Shown: positions 37,774 to 49,338 of the stretch, piece by piece
How positions within the stretch are numbered: the stretch's first letter is position 1
Layout of the letters: each line of letters starts with the position of its first letter
NCBI RefSeq assembly: GCF_900109545.1
Contig: NZ_FOAP01000007.1
Coordinates: forward strand, 367,954 to 431,953
Length of the DNA stretch: 64,000 nt
Direction of reading: 5' to 3'
Source of the DNA: Stigmatella aurantiaca
GTDB lineage: Bacteria; Myxococcota; Myxococcia; Myxococcales; Myxococcaceae
Translations under genes and position numbers: made by a program
Notes under the pieces: generated by a model
Told to the model about the DNA's origin: nothing
Seen by the model: the letters and a program-made list of their open reading frames with translations, nothing else
The model's database searches: none

Positions 37774-39105
37774 ATGGACCTCTTTGAACACGCGGGCCAA
37801 AAGGACCAGGAAGCCCAGGCGCCGCTCGCCGAGCGCATGCGCCCCACCACGCTGGCCGAGTTCGCCGGGCAGGAGCACCTGACGGGCGAGGGCCGGTTCC
37901 TCCGCCGGGTCATCGAGCAGGACCAGGTGCCCTCGCTCATCCTCTGGGGCCCCCCGGGCACGGGGAAGACCACCCTGGCGCGCGTCATCGCCCAGGCCGC
38001 TGGCGCCTCGTTCGAGTCGCTCTCGGCGGTGCTCTCCGGCGTGAAGGACATCCGCGAGACGGTGGCCCGGGCCCAGGAGCGCTGGCGGCTCCACCGGCAG
38101 CGCACCCTGCTCTTCATCGATGAGATTCACCGCTTCAACAAGTCCCAGCAGGACGCGCTCCTGCCCCACGTGGAGAAGGGCACGGTGACGCTCATTGGCG
38201 CCACCACGGAGAACCCCTCGTTCGAGGTGAACGCGGCGCTCCTGTCCCGCGCCCGCGTCATCACCCTGCGCGGCCTGGAGGAGGAGGAGCTCTTGGCCGT
38301 GCTGCGCCGGGCGCTGACGGATGCCAAGGGGCTGGGCGGCAAGGTGCAGGTGGAGGAGGAGGCCCTGCAGTTCATCGCCCAGGCGGCCGGGGGCGATGCG
38401 CGCAAGGCGCTCACCGCCCTGGAGGCCGCCGCCGCCTATGGCGGCACCCGGGTGGACCGGAAGGCCGCGGAGGAGGCGATGCAGCAGAAGGCGCTGCTCT
38501 ACGACAAGGGCGGCGAGGAGCACTACAACGTCGTCAGCGCCTTCATCAAATCCATGCGCGGCTCGGACGTGGATGCGGCGCTCTACTGGATGGCGCGCAT
38601 GCTGGAGGCCGGCGAGGACCCGGTGTTCCTCTTCCGGCGCATGGTCATCTTCGCCTCGGAGGACATCGGCAACGCGGACCCGCGGGCGCTGAGCGTGGCG
38701 GTGGACGCGCTGCACGCCTTCCAGCTCATGGGGCTGCCGGAGGGGGCGCTGCCGCTCACCCAGGCGGTGACGTACCTGGCGCTGGCGCCCAAGTCGAACG
38801 CCGTCATCGCCTCCTATAGCGCGGCGCGCGCGGCGGTGGCCCAGGAGGGCGCGCTGCCGGTGCCCCTGCACCTGCGCAACGCGCCCACGAAGCTGATGAA
38901 GAGCCTGGGCTACGGCGGCGGCTACAAGTACCCCCACAACTTCGAGGGCAACTACGTCCCCGAGGACTACCTGCCCGAGGCGCTCAAGGCCCGGCGCTTC
39001 TACAAGCCGAGCACCCACGGGCTGGAGCGGGAGCTGTCCGAGCGCTACGCGGACATCCAGCGCCAGCTCGCCGCACGGGGACGCGAGCCGGGCGAGGAGG
39101 GCTGA
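37774..39105 (+). CDS. rarA: replication-associated AAA+ ATPase RarA (MgsA)
   Basis: 443 residues. The start MDLFEHAGQ..APLAERMRP is typical. Walker A is at 59-66 (GPPGTGKT), Walker B is LLFIDEIHRFNKSQQD, sensor 1 is LIGATTENPSFE and the C-terminal oligomerisation part has YDKGGEEHYNVVSAFIKS and YKYPHNFEGNYVPEDYLP. RarA acts at stalled forks together with SSB and RecA. The ATG at 37774 begins the conserved N-terminus. It converges on the NtrC-like gene with 18 bp between. Confidence 0.95.
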   Translation: MDLFEHAGQKDQEAQAPLAERMRPTTLAEFAGQEHLTGEGRFLRRVIEQDQVPSLILWGPPGTGKTTLARVIAQAAGASFESLSAVLSGVKDIRETVARAQERWRLHRQRTLLFIDEIHRFNKSQQDALLPHVEKGTVTLIGATTENPSFEVNAALLSRARVITLRGLEEEELLAVLRRALTDAKGLGGKVQVEEEALQFIAQAAGGDARKALTALEAAAAYGGTRVDRKAAEEAMQQKALLYDKGGEEHYNVVSAFIKSMRGSDVDAALYWMARMLEAGEDPVFLFRRMVIFASEDIGNADPRALSVAVDALHAFQLMGLPEGALPLTQAVTYLALAPKSNAVIASYSAARAAVAQEGALPVPLHLRNAPTKLMKSLGYGGGYKYPHNFEGNYVPEDYLPEALKARRFYKPSTHGLERELSERYADIQRQLAARGREPGEEG

Positions 39106-39123
39106 GGCCCTCGGGCTACCTCT

Positions 39124-40578
39124 TCAGGCCACCTCTAATGGGGAGGTGTCGTTGCCGTCCGCCTTGCGCTGCTTCATGGTGCGGCCGGCCACCTCGTACT
39201 GCTTGAGCAGGCGGCGGAAGTTGGAGCGGTCCACCCCGGCGGCGCGCGCGGCGCTGGAGACGTTGTTGTTGTTCTTCTCCAGGAGCGCGGTGAGGTAGCG
39301 CCGCTCGAAGGCGCGCATCGCCAGGCGCTTGGCCTGGGCGTACGGCAGGTGCGCCAGGCTGAACACCTCCACGGGCGAGCCGGCCTGCGGGGCCTCCTGG
39401 AAGCCCGGCGGCAGGTCCTCCACGTCCAGCACCTCGTTGGAGGTGAGCACCACGGCGCGCTCGATGACGTTCTCCAGCTCGCGCACGTTGCCCGTCCACC
39501 GGTTCACGGTGAGCGCCTCCATGGCGCGCGGGGTGAAGCCCGTCACCTTCTTGTCCAGCTTGGCCGCGTACAGCTTGAGGAAGTGGTGCGCGAGCAGCGG
39601 CACGTCCTCCGGCCTGTCGCGCAGCGGCGGCAGGTCGATGGTGATGACGTTGAGGCGGTAGAAGAGGTCCTCGCGGAAGCGGCCCTGCTCCTTGGCGCGC
39701 GTCAGGTCCACGTGCGTGGCGGCAATCACGCGCACGTCCACCTTCACGGGCTCGTTGGCGCCCACGCGCTTCACCTCGCCCTCCTGCAGCACGCGCAAGA
39801 GGCGCACCTGGGTGGCGGGCGGCACGTCGCCAATCTCATCCAGGAAGATGGTGCCGCCGTCGGCCGCTTCGAAAAGGCCCTTCTTGTTGCCGGTGGCGCC
39901 CGTGAAGGCCCCCTTCATGTGGCCGAACAGCTCGCTCTCCAGCAGCGTCTCGGTGAGGGCCGAACAGTTCACCGCCACGAAGGGCTTGTCCTTGCGCGCG
40001 CTGCGGTAGTGGATGGCGCGGGCCACCAGCTCCTTGCCCGTGCCGCTCTCGCCCTGGATGAGCACCGTGGCGGTGGAGTGGCTCACCGTCTCCACCAGCT
40101 TGAACACGGCGCGCATCTGCGAGGACTGGCCAATGAGGTCCTCGAACTGGCTGCGCGCGGTGAGCGCCTCCTCCAGCGCGCGCGTCCGGTCCTTCAGCGC
40201 CTTGCGCTCGGCGGCCTTGCCCACCGTGAGGCTCAGGTCGTCGATGTCCTCGAAGGGCTTGGTGAGGTAGTCGTACGCGCCGGCCTTCACCGCCTCCACC
40301 GCCGTCTCCACCGTGGCGTAGGCGGTCATCATGATGACCTCCACGTCCGGCCGCTCGGCCTTGATGGCCTTGAGCAGGTCCATGCCGGACAGGTGGGGCA
40401 TGTTGATGTCCAGCACCGCCACGTCGATGGACGGATCCTTCGCCGCCGTCAGCCCTTCCACCGCATCGTCGATGGCGACGATGGGGTACCCCTCGCGCTG
40501 GAGAATCGAGGTGACGGCCTTGAGGACTACGGGGTCATCGTCCACCACGAGGATCTTGGCGCGTTTGGGCTGGTTCAC
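39124..40578 (-). CDS. NtrC-family sigma-54-dependent response regulator
   Basis: 484 residues. The receiver has D57 in VAVLDINMPHLSG and a Lys in YLTKPF. The AAA+ domain has Walker A GESGTGKELVARA, the sigma-54 contact loop GAFTGA, and Walker B GGTIFLDEIGDVPP. A Fis-type helix-turn-helix closes the protein (NNNNVSSAARAAGVDRSNFRR, split over ~435-460). It activates sigma-54 promoters after phosphorylation. Its start overlaps the kinase gene stop by 4 bp, so the two are a translationally coupled pair. Target genes are not known; no clear -24/-12 promoter was seen nearby. Confidence 0.93.
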   Translation of the reverse strand: MNQPKRAKILVVDDDPVVLKAVTSILQREGYPIVAIDDAVEGLTAAKDPSIDVAVLDINMPHLSGMDLLKAIKAERPDVEVIMMTAYATVETAVEAVKAGAYDYLTKPFEDIDDLSLTVGKAAERKALKDRTRALEEALTARSQFEDLIGQSSQMRAVFKLVETVSHSTATVLIQGESGTGKELVARAIHYRSARKDKPFVAVNCSALTETLLESELFGHMKGAFTGATGNKKGLFEAADGGTIFLDEIGDVPPATQVRLLRVLQEGEVKRVGANEPVKVDVRVIAATHVDLTRAKEQGRFREDLFYRLNVITIDLPPLRDRPEDVPLLAHHFLKLYAAKLDKKVTGFTPRAMEALTVNRWTGNVRELENVIERAVVLTSNEVLDVEDLPPGFQEAPQAGSPVEVFSLAHLPYAQAKRLAMRAFERRYLTALLEKNNNNVSSAARAAGVDRSNFRRLLKQYEVAGRTMKQRKADGNDTSPLEVA

Positions 40579-42155
40579 GGCAACCTCTCAAGCTGCAGCG
40601 GGATAGGAAGAAAAACGGTGAAACGGGAGCCATGGCCGACCTGGGTGTCGACCTGGAAGACGCCGCCATGGTCCTGCACAATGCGGTAAGCAATGGACAG
40701 GCCAAGGCCTGTGCCCTCGCCAGGCGGCTTGGTGGTGAAGGACGGTTCGAAGATGCGCGGCAGGTGGCGCTCCTCGATGCCGGTGCCCGAGTCGGAGACG
40801 GCCAAGAAGCACCGGTCCCCCTCGCGCCCCGTGTCGATCTTCAAGGTGCCCTCGGCGCCCGGGAGCGCCTGGAGGCCGTTCTGCAGGAGGTTGAGCACCA
40901 CCTGGGACAGCTGCGCCGGGTCCCCGAAGAGCTTCGGCAGCCCAGCGGCCAGGTTCAGCTCCAGCGTCACCCGGGGGTTGGACTTGAGCTGGGCCTTGAA
41001 GAGCACCGCCGCGTCCTCCACGCACTTGGACAGCTCGAAGTGGCGGCGGTCCTCCACCTTGGAGTGGCGGCTGAACTTCAGCAGGCTCTCGACGATGCGC
41101 TTGCAGCGCAGCGCGCTCTCCTCGATGAGATCCAACGACTCGCGGTCCGCCTCGGAGCGGCCCAGGTCGCGCTTCATCAGCTGCGCGAACGCGAGGATGC
41201 CGCCCAGCGGGTTGTTGATTTCATGCGCCACGCCGCCCGCGAGCTGCCCCACCGCCGCCATCTTCTCCGTCTCGATGAGCCGCTTGGTGAGCGAGTACTC
41301 CTCGGTGACGTCCCGGTAGGTGCACACCACCCGGCCCTCGCCGGGCATGGGGTAGGCGGCCACCACGAAGGTGCGCCCCTTCTGCTGAATCTCCGAGCGC
41401 GCGCCCTTGCCCGTCTCGAGCGCGGAGGGCAGCGGGCAGCCGATGCACGGCGAGTCCCGGCCGAAGAGGTACTGGAAGCAGTTGACCGCCGAGGCGGTGG
41501 CCCCGTCCCCCGAGGCCGCCACCTTCAGGTAGGCGAGGTTGGCGCGGCGCACCGTGTAGTCGGTGCCCTGCATCACCGCCAGGGGAGTCTCGATGCAGTC
41601 GAACGTCTGCTCCCAGTCCCGCTTGGCCTGGCTGAGCATCAGCGTGCGCGTCTCCACGCGCGCCTCCAGGTCCGCGTTGAGCCGCTTGAGCTCCGCGTTC
41701 TGGTCCTGCGTCATGCGGTGCAGGCGCTCGTTCTCCGCCAGGAGCGCGTACTGCTCGAAGGCGCTCTTGACGGTGAGCACCAGGTGGCTGTCGTTCCACG
41801 GCTTGGAGATGAAGCGGAAGATTTCCGAGCGGTTGATGGCCTCCTCGATGGCCGTCTGGTCCGCCTGCCCGGTGAGCATGATGCGCTGGGCGCGCGGCAC
41901 CTGCTCCTTCACCCGGGCCAGGAACTCCACCCCGTTCATCCCCGGCATCCGGAAGTCCGAAATGACGACCTGGGGCAGGAACTGCTCCAGCCGCTTCAGC
42001 CCCTCCTCGGCGTCCGTGGCGGTCTCGATGTCCCAATCGCCCCGCCTCAGCACCCGCCGAATGGACTTGAGGATGTTCTCCTCATCGTCCACCAACAGCA
42101 GCCGGCCGCGAGCCCCCGCCTCCTGTGTGTGCGCCAATCCCACTCGCAGTCCCAC
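40575..42155 (-). CDS. receiver-PAS histidine kinase, partner of the NtrC-like regulator
   Basis: 526 residues, no membrane segment. An N-terminal receiver has D67 (VVISDFRMPGMNG), then a coiled coil (~150-185), a PAS-like domain (~190-290) holding a cysteine group SPCIGCPLPSALETG, and a HisKA/HATPase core with the phosphorylated His in GVAHEINNPLGGI (near 312) and the N, G1 and G2 boxes (VVLNLLQNGLQALPG, DSGTGIEERHLP, GTGLGLSIAYRI). The receiver at the front suggests it takes input from another kinase. The start GTG at 42153-42155 is uncertain; a second GTG lies four codons in. It overlaps the downstream regulator gene. Confidence 0.88.
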   Translation of the reverse strand: MGLRVGLAHTQEAGARGRLLLVDDEENILKSIRRVLRRGDWDIETATDAEEGLKRLEQFLPQVVISDFRMPGMNGVEFLARVKEQVPRAQRIMLTGQADQTAIEEAINRSEIFRFISKPWNDSHLVLTVKSAFEQYALLAENERLHRMTQDQNAELKRLNADLEARVETRTLMLSQAKRDWEQTFDCIETPLAVMQGTDYTVRRANLAYLKVAASGDGATASAVNCFQYLFGRDSPCIGCPLPSALETGKGARSEIQQKGRTFVVAAYPMPGEGRVVCTYRDVTEEYSLTKRLIETEKMAAVGQLAGGVAHEINNPLGGILAFAQLMKRDLGRSEADRESLDLIEESALRCKRIVESLLKFSRHSKVEDRRHFELSKCVEDAAVLFKAQLKSNPRVTLELNLAAGLPKLFGDPAQLSQVVLNLLQNGLQALPGAEGTLKIDTGREGDRCFLAVSDSGTGIEERHLPRIFEPSFTTKPPGEGTGLGLSIAYRIVQDHGGVFQVDTQVGHGSRFTVFLPIPLQLERLP

Positions 42156-42341
42156 CTATCTTTCGTTGTCGAACATTTGCAATGACGTGGCCATCCGCGT
42201 CTTTTTCGACCCTTGGGCCAAGCCATTGATTCTTATGTACTTTCAATTTCGTACGCTGACCAGAACATGGGTCAACTCATACCCATCACTGACAAACGGG
42301 TAGCAAATGACCCTTGTTCCCTGGGGTAGAAATGACCCGAG
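42156..42341 (-). promoter_or_regulatory. control region upstream of the kinase-NtrC pair
   Basis: This gap is clearly more AT-rich than its surroundings. A TTGACC/TACGAA pair with 16-bp spacing (42270-42275 and 42248-42253) is a possible minus-strand promoter. ATGGGT-N8-ACCCAT (42267-42286) overlaps its -35. Further upstream GGGTCATTT(C/GC)TACC occurs twice, and AGAAATGAC-CCGA-GTCATTTCT (42328-42349) is a perfect 9-bp inverted repeat reaching into the end of the cyclase gene. These look like regulator sites. Confidence 0.4.
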
Positions 42342-43340
42342 TCATTTCTCGTCAACACGCTTAGATTCCCATCCCCTGGACGCGGAGTGAAGCGGAATGG
42401 GTGAGTGCAGACAGACCCTGTTGCGGCCCTCGCGCTTGGCCCGGTACAGGGCCTCGTCGGCGGTCAGCAGCAACTGCTCCGGGGTGAGCACGGTGCGGTG
42501 GGGGAAACCGGACACCCCCAGGGAGGCCGTCATCCGCAGCGCGCCGCCCTCCCCCATGGGCTGGCTGGCCACACCTTTCCATACCCGCTCGGCCACGGTG
42601 ATGGCACCCGCCAGGTGGGTGCGCGGCAAGAGCACGGCGAACTCCTCGCCCCCGTAGCGGGCGACGATGTCCGTCTCGCGCACGCTCTGCTGGAGGATGC
42701 GCGCCACCTCCACCAGCACGGTGTCCCCCACCGGGTGCCCGTAGCGGTCATTCACGTCCTTGAAGAAGTCCAGGTCCAGGAGGATGAGGCACAGCGCATC
42801 GTCGTAGCGCTGGGCGCGGCGGAACTCCTCGCGCAGCCGCTCCTGGAAGTAGCGGTGGTTGTGCAGCTGGGTGAGCCCATCGAGCACCGAGAGGTGCTGC
42901 AGCTCCATCACCTGCGCGGCCAGCGTCGAGAGCGTGTGGTGGTTGGAGAAGCAACGGTGGATGCGGGCCCGCAGTTCCTCGGTGTCCCAAGGTTCCGCCA
43001 CCACCTCCATGCCCAGCCGGAGCACTTCCAGCCGTGTGGCGCGGGCCTCCTGAGGGGCCACCACGAGCACGGGCGCACCGCGGCCCGGCGCCTCCACATC
43101 CATGAAGCGGCGCACCAGGGACAGGTCCGCTGGCGTCTCCGGGCCCAGGCAGAGGATGACGAGATCCACCTCGGAGGCCAGCCCCGGCACCTCGGGGGCC
43201 GGGGGCACCACGCGCAGCACGAAGCCCTCGGGCGTCAGGCTCTGGACCAGCTTCGCCGCCGTCGACCGGGAATCATCCACCACCAGCAAGGCGAAGGGCT
43301 TCTCTCCCACGGTGCCCCCATCGAATGAACGGCGCGGCAA
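42342..43340 (-). CDS. response regulator with active-looking GGDEF diguanylate cyclase domain
   Basis: 332 residues. The N-terminal ~120 residues form a receiver-like domain starting FALLVVDDSRSTAAKL; the usual phosphorylation strand reads VDLVILCLGPETPAD, so the acceptor Asp is missing or displaced. The cyclase domain (~165-315) has LILLDLDFFKDVNDRYGHPVG, the catalytic signature RYGGEEFAVLL and an inhibitory I-site (RETD five residues before GGEEF). It should therefore make c-di-GMP and be feedback-limited. It precedes the kinase-NtrC pair on the same strand and is divergent from the glycosyltransferase gene. Confidence 0.88.
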   Translation of the reverse strand: MPRRSFDGGTVGEKPFALLVVDDSRSTAAKLVQSLTPEGFVLRVVPPAPEVPGLASEVDLVILCLGPETPADLSLVRRFMDVEAPGRGAPVLVVAPQEARATRLEVLRLGMEVVAEPWDTEELRARIHRCFSNHHTLSTLAAQVMELQHLSVLDGLTQLHNHRYFQERLREEFRRAQRYDDALCLILLDLDFFKDVNDRYGHPVGDTVLVEVARILQQSVRETDIVARYGGEEFAVLLPRTHLAGAITVAERVWKGVASQPMGEGGALRMTASLGVSGFPHRTVLTPEQLLLTADEALYRAKREGRNRVCLHSPIPLHSASRGWESKRVDEK

Positions 43341-43439
43341 GCTAGCACGCCGCTCGCGCGCGGAGCGACCCTGACGATTGCGTCCCCCTACCGGCCTCTG
43401 TTACCCAGCCTCCAGAATCAACCGTCACGAGGTCCATTC

Positions 43440-44234
43440 GTGGGCACCTACCCCAGCATCAGCCTCTTCCTTCCCGCGTGGAACGAGGAGGACTACGTCG
43501 AGCGCGCCGTCACCCGCGCGTTGGATGTCCTTCCCCGGCTCACCAGCGACTTCGAGATCATCGTCGTCAACGACGCGTCCACGGACCGGACCCAGGAGAT
43601 CGCCGAGTCCCTGGCCGAGCGGATTCCCCAGCTCCGCGTCATCACCCACGAGACGAACCTGAAGCTGGGCGGGGCGATGCGCACGGGGCTGTCGGCCTCC
43701 ACCAAGGACATCGTCGTCTACACGGACATCGACCTGCCGTGGGACTTGCGGGAGCTGGAGCGGGCGCTGCACCTGATGGACTACCTGGAGGCGGACATGA
43801 TCTGCGCCTTCCGGTTCGACCGCACGAGCGAGGGCCCCAAGCGCATCATCTACTCGTTCGTCTACAACCTGCTCATCCGCTCGCTCTTCGACATCAACAT
43901 CAAGGACGTGAACTTCAGCTTCAAGGTCATGCACCGGCGGGTGCTGGAGTCGATGGAGCTGCGGAGCATGGGCTCGTTCATCGACGCGGAGCTGGTGGTG
44001 AAGGCCATCCGCAAGGGCTTCCGGGTCTTCCAGATGGGCGTGGACTACTTCCCGCGCACCCGGGGCGTGTCCACGCTGGCCTCGCCCTCGGTCATCCTGA
44101 AGATGGTGCGCGAGCTGGTGGACCTGTACCCCGAGACGCTCAAGCCCCAGCAGCCCGTGAAGCCCGTGCGCCTGCCCCCCTCCGTGGCCGCGCTGCACCC
44201 GGCCCCGCAGGCCAAGCGCCGCACCCACGGCTAA
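43440..44234 (+). CDS. family 2 glycosyltransferase
   Basis: 264 residues. A GT-A fold opens with ISLFLPAWNEEDYVERAV, the nucleotide site VNDASTDRT and a DxD motif (D96-I-D98 in YTDIDLPW). The middle SFVYNLLIRSLFDINIKDVN and FSFKVMHRRV are typical of dolichyl-phosphate or undecaprenyl-phosphate sugar transferases (DPM1/DPG-like). It has no C-terminal membrane segments. The start is GTG at 43440 with GAGG upstream. The following deacetylase gene begins 8 bp later, so the two likely act on one lipid-linked or cell-surface glycan. Confidence 0.88.
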   Translation: MGTYPSISLFLPAWNEEDYVERAVTRALDVLPRLTSDFEIIVVNDASTDRTQEIAESLAERIPQLRVITHETNLKLGGAMRTGLSASTKDIVVYTDIDLPWDLRELERALHLMDYLEADMICAFRFDRTSEGPKRIIYSFVYNLLIRSLFDINIKDVNFSFKVMHRRVLESMELRSMGSFIDAELVVKAIRKGFRVFQMGVDYFPRTRGVSTLASPSVILKMVRELVDLYPETLKPQQPVKPVRLPPSVAALHPAPQAKRRTHG

Positions 44235-44242
44235 GGGCCCCC

Positions 44243-45088
44243 GTGCGACGCCCCACGCGCCTCATCGTCAACGCCGATGACCTGGGGATGCACCCGTCCC
44301 TGGACGCCGGCATCCTCCGCGCGCACCGCGAGGGCATCGTCACCAGCGCCACGGTGCTGGCCATGGGCCCGAGCGCGCCGGAGGCCATCCGCCAGGCCCA
44401 GGCGCAGGGGCTCGCCCTGGGCGTGCACCTGGCGCTCTCCACGCGCCTGCCCTGCGCGGCCCCCGCGGCCGAGGTGCCCTCCGTGGCCCCCGGCGGCCGG
44501 CTGCGCGCGAGCTGGGCGGACTTCGCGCGCGCGTGGCTCACCGGACGGGTGCGGCGCGCGGAGGTGGCCCAGGAGCTGGCCGCGCAGCTGACGCGGGCGC
44601 GCGAGCTGGGCGCGCAGGTGGACCACCTGGATGCGCACCAGCACCTGCACCTGCTGCCGGGCCTCCGGGGCTGCGTCGAGGCGCTGGCCCGCCGCGAGGG
44701 GCTGCCGGTGCGCTGGCCCGATCAGCTCCCGCGCGCCACGTGGCTCCAGGCCCCCGGGCCCGCGCTGAAGACGCTGCTGCTCACCGTGCTGGCCCGGACC
44801 GCGCCGCGCCCTCCGCCCGGGGTCCGCCGGGTGAGCGCCGGGGGCGTCTTCGAGGCGGGGCGGCTCGACGAGGCCACGCTCCTGAGCCTGCTGGAGACGC
44901 TGCCCGAGGGGGACTTCGAGGTGGGGTGCCACCCGGGCGAGGGAGCCCCGCATGTGCCCGAGGATCCGGCGTGGACCTACGGCTGGCAGGCGGAGCTGGC
45001 GGCCCTGACGAGCCCGCGTGTGAGGGCCCGGCTCCAGGAGCGCGGCATCGAGCTCACCACCTACGCCGGGGCCCGCCTCACGCGCTGA
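44243..45088 (+). CDS. YdjC/ChbG/HpnK-family carbohydrate deacetylase
   Basis: 281 residues from a GTG at 44243. The metal-binding opening RLIVNADDLGMHPS (D12, D13) and the second ligand group DHLDAHQHLHLLPG identify the family, whose members deacetylate chito-oligosaccharides or hopanoid N-acetylglucosamine. A C-terminal segment FEVGCHPGEGAPH holds another conserved His. A short Ala/Arg-rich insert in the middle is not conserved. It is co-transcribed with the glycosyltransferase, which suggests work on an N-acetylated sugar attached to a lipid or surface polymer. It converges on the hybrid kinase gene. Confidence 0.87.
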   Translation: MRRPTRLIVNADDLGMHPSLDAGILRAHREGIVTSATVLAMGPSAPEAIRQAQAQGLALGVHLALSTRLPCAAPAAEVPSVAPGGRLRASWADFARAWLTGRVRRAEVAQELAAQLTRARELGAQVDHLDAHQHLHLLPGLRGCVEALARREGLPVRWPDQLPRATWLQAPGPALKTLLLTVLARTAPRPPPGVRRVSAGGVFEAGRLDEATLLSLLETLPEGDFEVGCHPGEGAPHVPEDPAWTYGWQAELAALTSPRVRARLQERGIELTTYAGARLTR

Positions 45089-45093
45089 GCGGC

Positions 45094-48249
<3,156 letters not shown>

Positions 48250-48267
48250 GCGGGTTCCCGAGCCGGA

Positions 48268-49272
48268 CTACTTCAGGCTCTCCAAGTGCTCCAAGGTCAC
48301 CAGGCGCGCCTCGACGAGGACCACCTCGGGCACCTTCTCGCCCTGGAGCGCGCGATGCGCCAGGAGGATGCCCTGGTAGCCCTGCTCGGCCGCCTGCTGA
48401 TTGACGGTCACCTGCAGGCGGCCGGCCCGGATGGCCCGCTTGGCCTCGTCCAGGGCGTCGTAGGCGGCCACCAGCACCCCGTCATGCCCCGACTCCTGGA
48501 GGTACTGGAGGGCCCCCAGGGCCATCATGTCGTTGGCACAGAACAGCAGGCGGATGTCCGGGTGGGCGGAGAAGATGCGCTTGGCCACATCGCGGCCCTC
48601 GTCGATCTTCCAGTTCGCCGTCTCGCGGGCCACGACCTGGATGAGGGGGTTCTCCTTGAAGGCGCGCTCGGCCCCCAGCTTCCGCTGGCGCGCGTTGTCC
48701 GCACTGCGGATGCCTTCGAGGATCGCCGCCTTGGCCGGCTTGTGAACCTGCCGGGCGATGAACGCGGCGGACTCGTACGAGGCCTTCTCGTTGTCCACGC
48801 TGATGAAGGGGATCGGGGCCATCCCCAGGCCCTTCATGGCCTCGGCATCCAGCCGGTTGTCGATGTTGATGATTTGAAGCCCCGCCTCCTGGGCGGTCTT
48901 CAGGACCGGCACCAGCCGCAGCGAGTCCCCCGGGGCGATGACGATGGCATCGAACTTCATCCGGATCAGATCCTCGATGATCTGGATCTGCTGCTCGATG
49001 GACGTCTCCTGGGAGGCCGTCTTCACCAGCAGCTCGACTCCCAGCTCCTTCTGGGCGCGCCGGGCCCCCTTCTCCATCTCGATGAAGAAGGGGTTGGTGA
49101 GGGTCTTCATCACCAGGGCGATCTTCCGGGCGTTGGGAGCGGTGCCGGGCTCCCCCCGGGCTTGGGGAGACACGGAGGCGACCACCTCGGGCACCATGGG
49201 CCGCTGGGAGTCGCTGCACGCCACGAGGGCGGGGATCCAGGCCAGGATGCACAGCCATCTCAAGAAGGGCAC
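48268..49272 (-). CDS. periplasmic sugar-binding-type lipoprotein (type 1 binding protein)
   Basis: 334 residues. A lipoprotein signal (LAWIPALVAC) is followed by a linker and a RbsB-like binding fold: KIALVMKTLTNPFFIEMEKG, FDAIVIAPGDS, IINIDNRLDAEAM, LLFCANDMMALGALQYL and VLVAAYDALDEAKRAI. Such proteins bind ribose-type sugars or autoinducer-2. No ABC permease or ATPase is near; instead the next gene on the same strand is a membrane hybrid kinase, so it most likely works as a sensor subunit, as LuxP does for LuxQ. The start is GTG at 49270-49272 with GGGAG upstream. Confidence 0.9.
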   Translation of the reverse strand: MPFLRWLCILAWIPALVACSDSQRPMVPEVVASVSPQARGEPGTAPNARKIALVMKTLTNPFFIEMEKGARRAQKELGVELLVKTASQETSIEQQIQIIEDLIRMKFDAIVIAPGDSLRLVPVLKTAQEAGLQIINIDNRLDAEAMKGLGMAPIPFISVDNEKASYESAAFIARQVHKPAKAAILEGIRSADNARQRKLGAERAFKENPLIQVVARETANWKIDEGRDVAKRIFSAHPDIRLLFCANDMMALGALQYLQESGHDGVLVAAYDALDEAKRAIRAGRLQVTVNQQAAEQGYQGILLAHRALQGEKVPEVVLVEARLVTLEHLESLK

Positions 49273-49290
49273 GCAGGGCTCCCATCGCGG

Positions 49291-49318
49291 ATTCTATCCC
49301 TGCCCCTCCATACAGCAA
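49291..49318 (-). promoter_or_regulatory. candidate promoter of the binding-protein/kinase operon
   Basis: On the minus strand TTGCTG (49313-49318) is followed after 16 bp by TAGAAT (49291-49296), a good -10. It lies 20 bp before the binding-protein start, within the 66-bp gap shared with the divergent receiver-kinase gene. Confidence 0.45.
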
Positions 49319-49338
49319 CCGTGATACCGTGATTCAAG

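Noticed and set aside
39124..43340. Sigma-54 (-24/-12) promoter near the NtrC-like regulator
   Set aside because: No GG-N10-GC element with good flanks was found in the gaps around these genes.
48268..49272. Sugar ABC transporter operon
   Set aside because: Only the binding protein is present; the neighbours on both sides are signalling proteins, not permease or ATPase genes.
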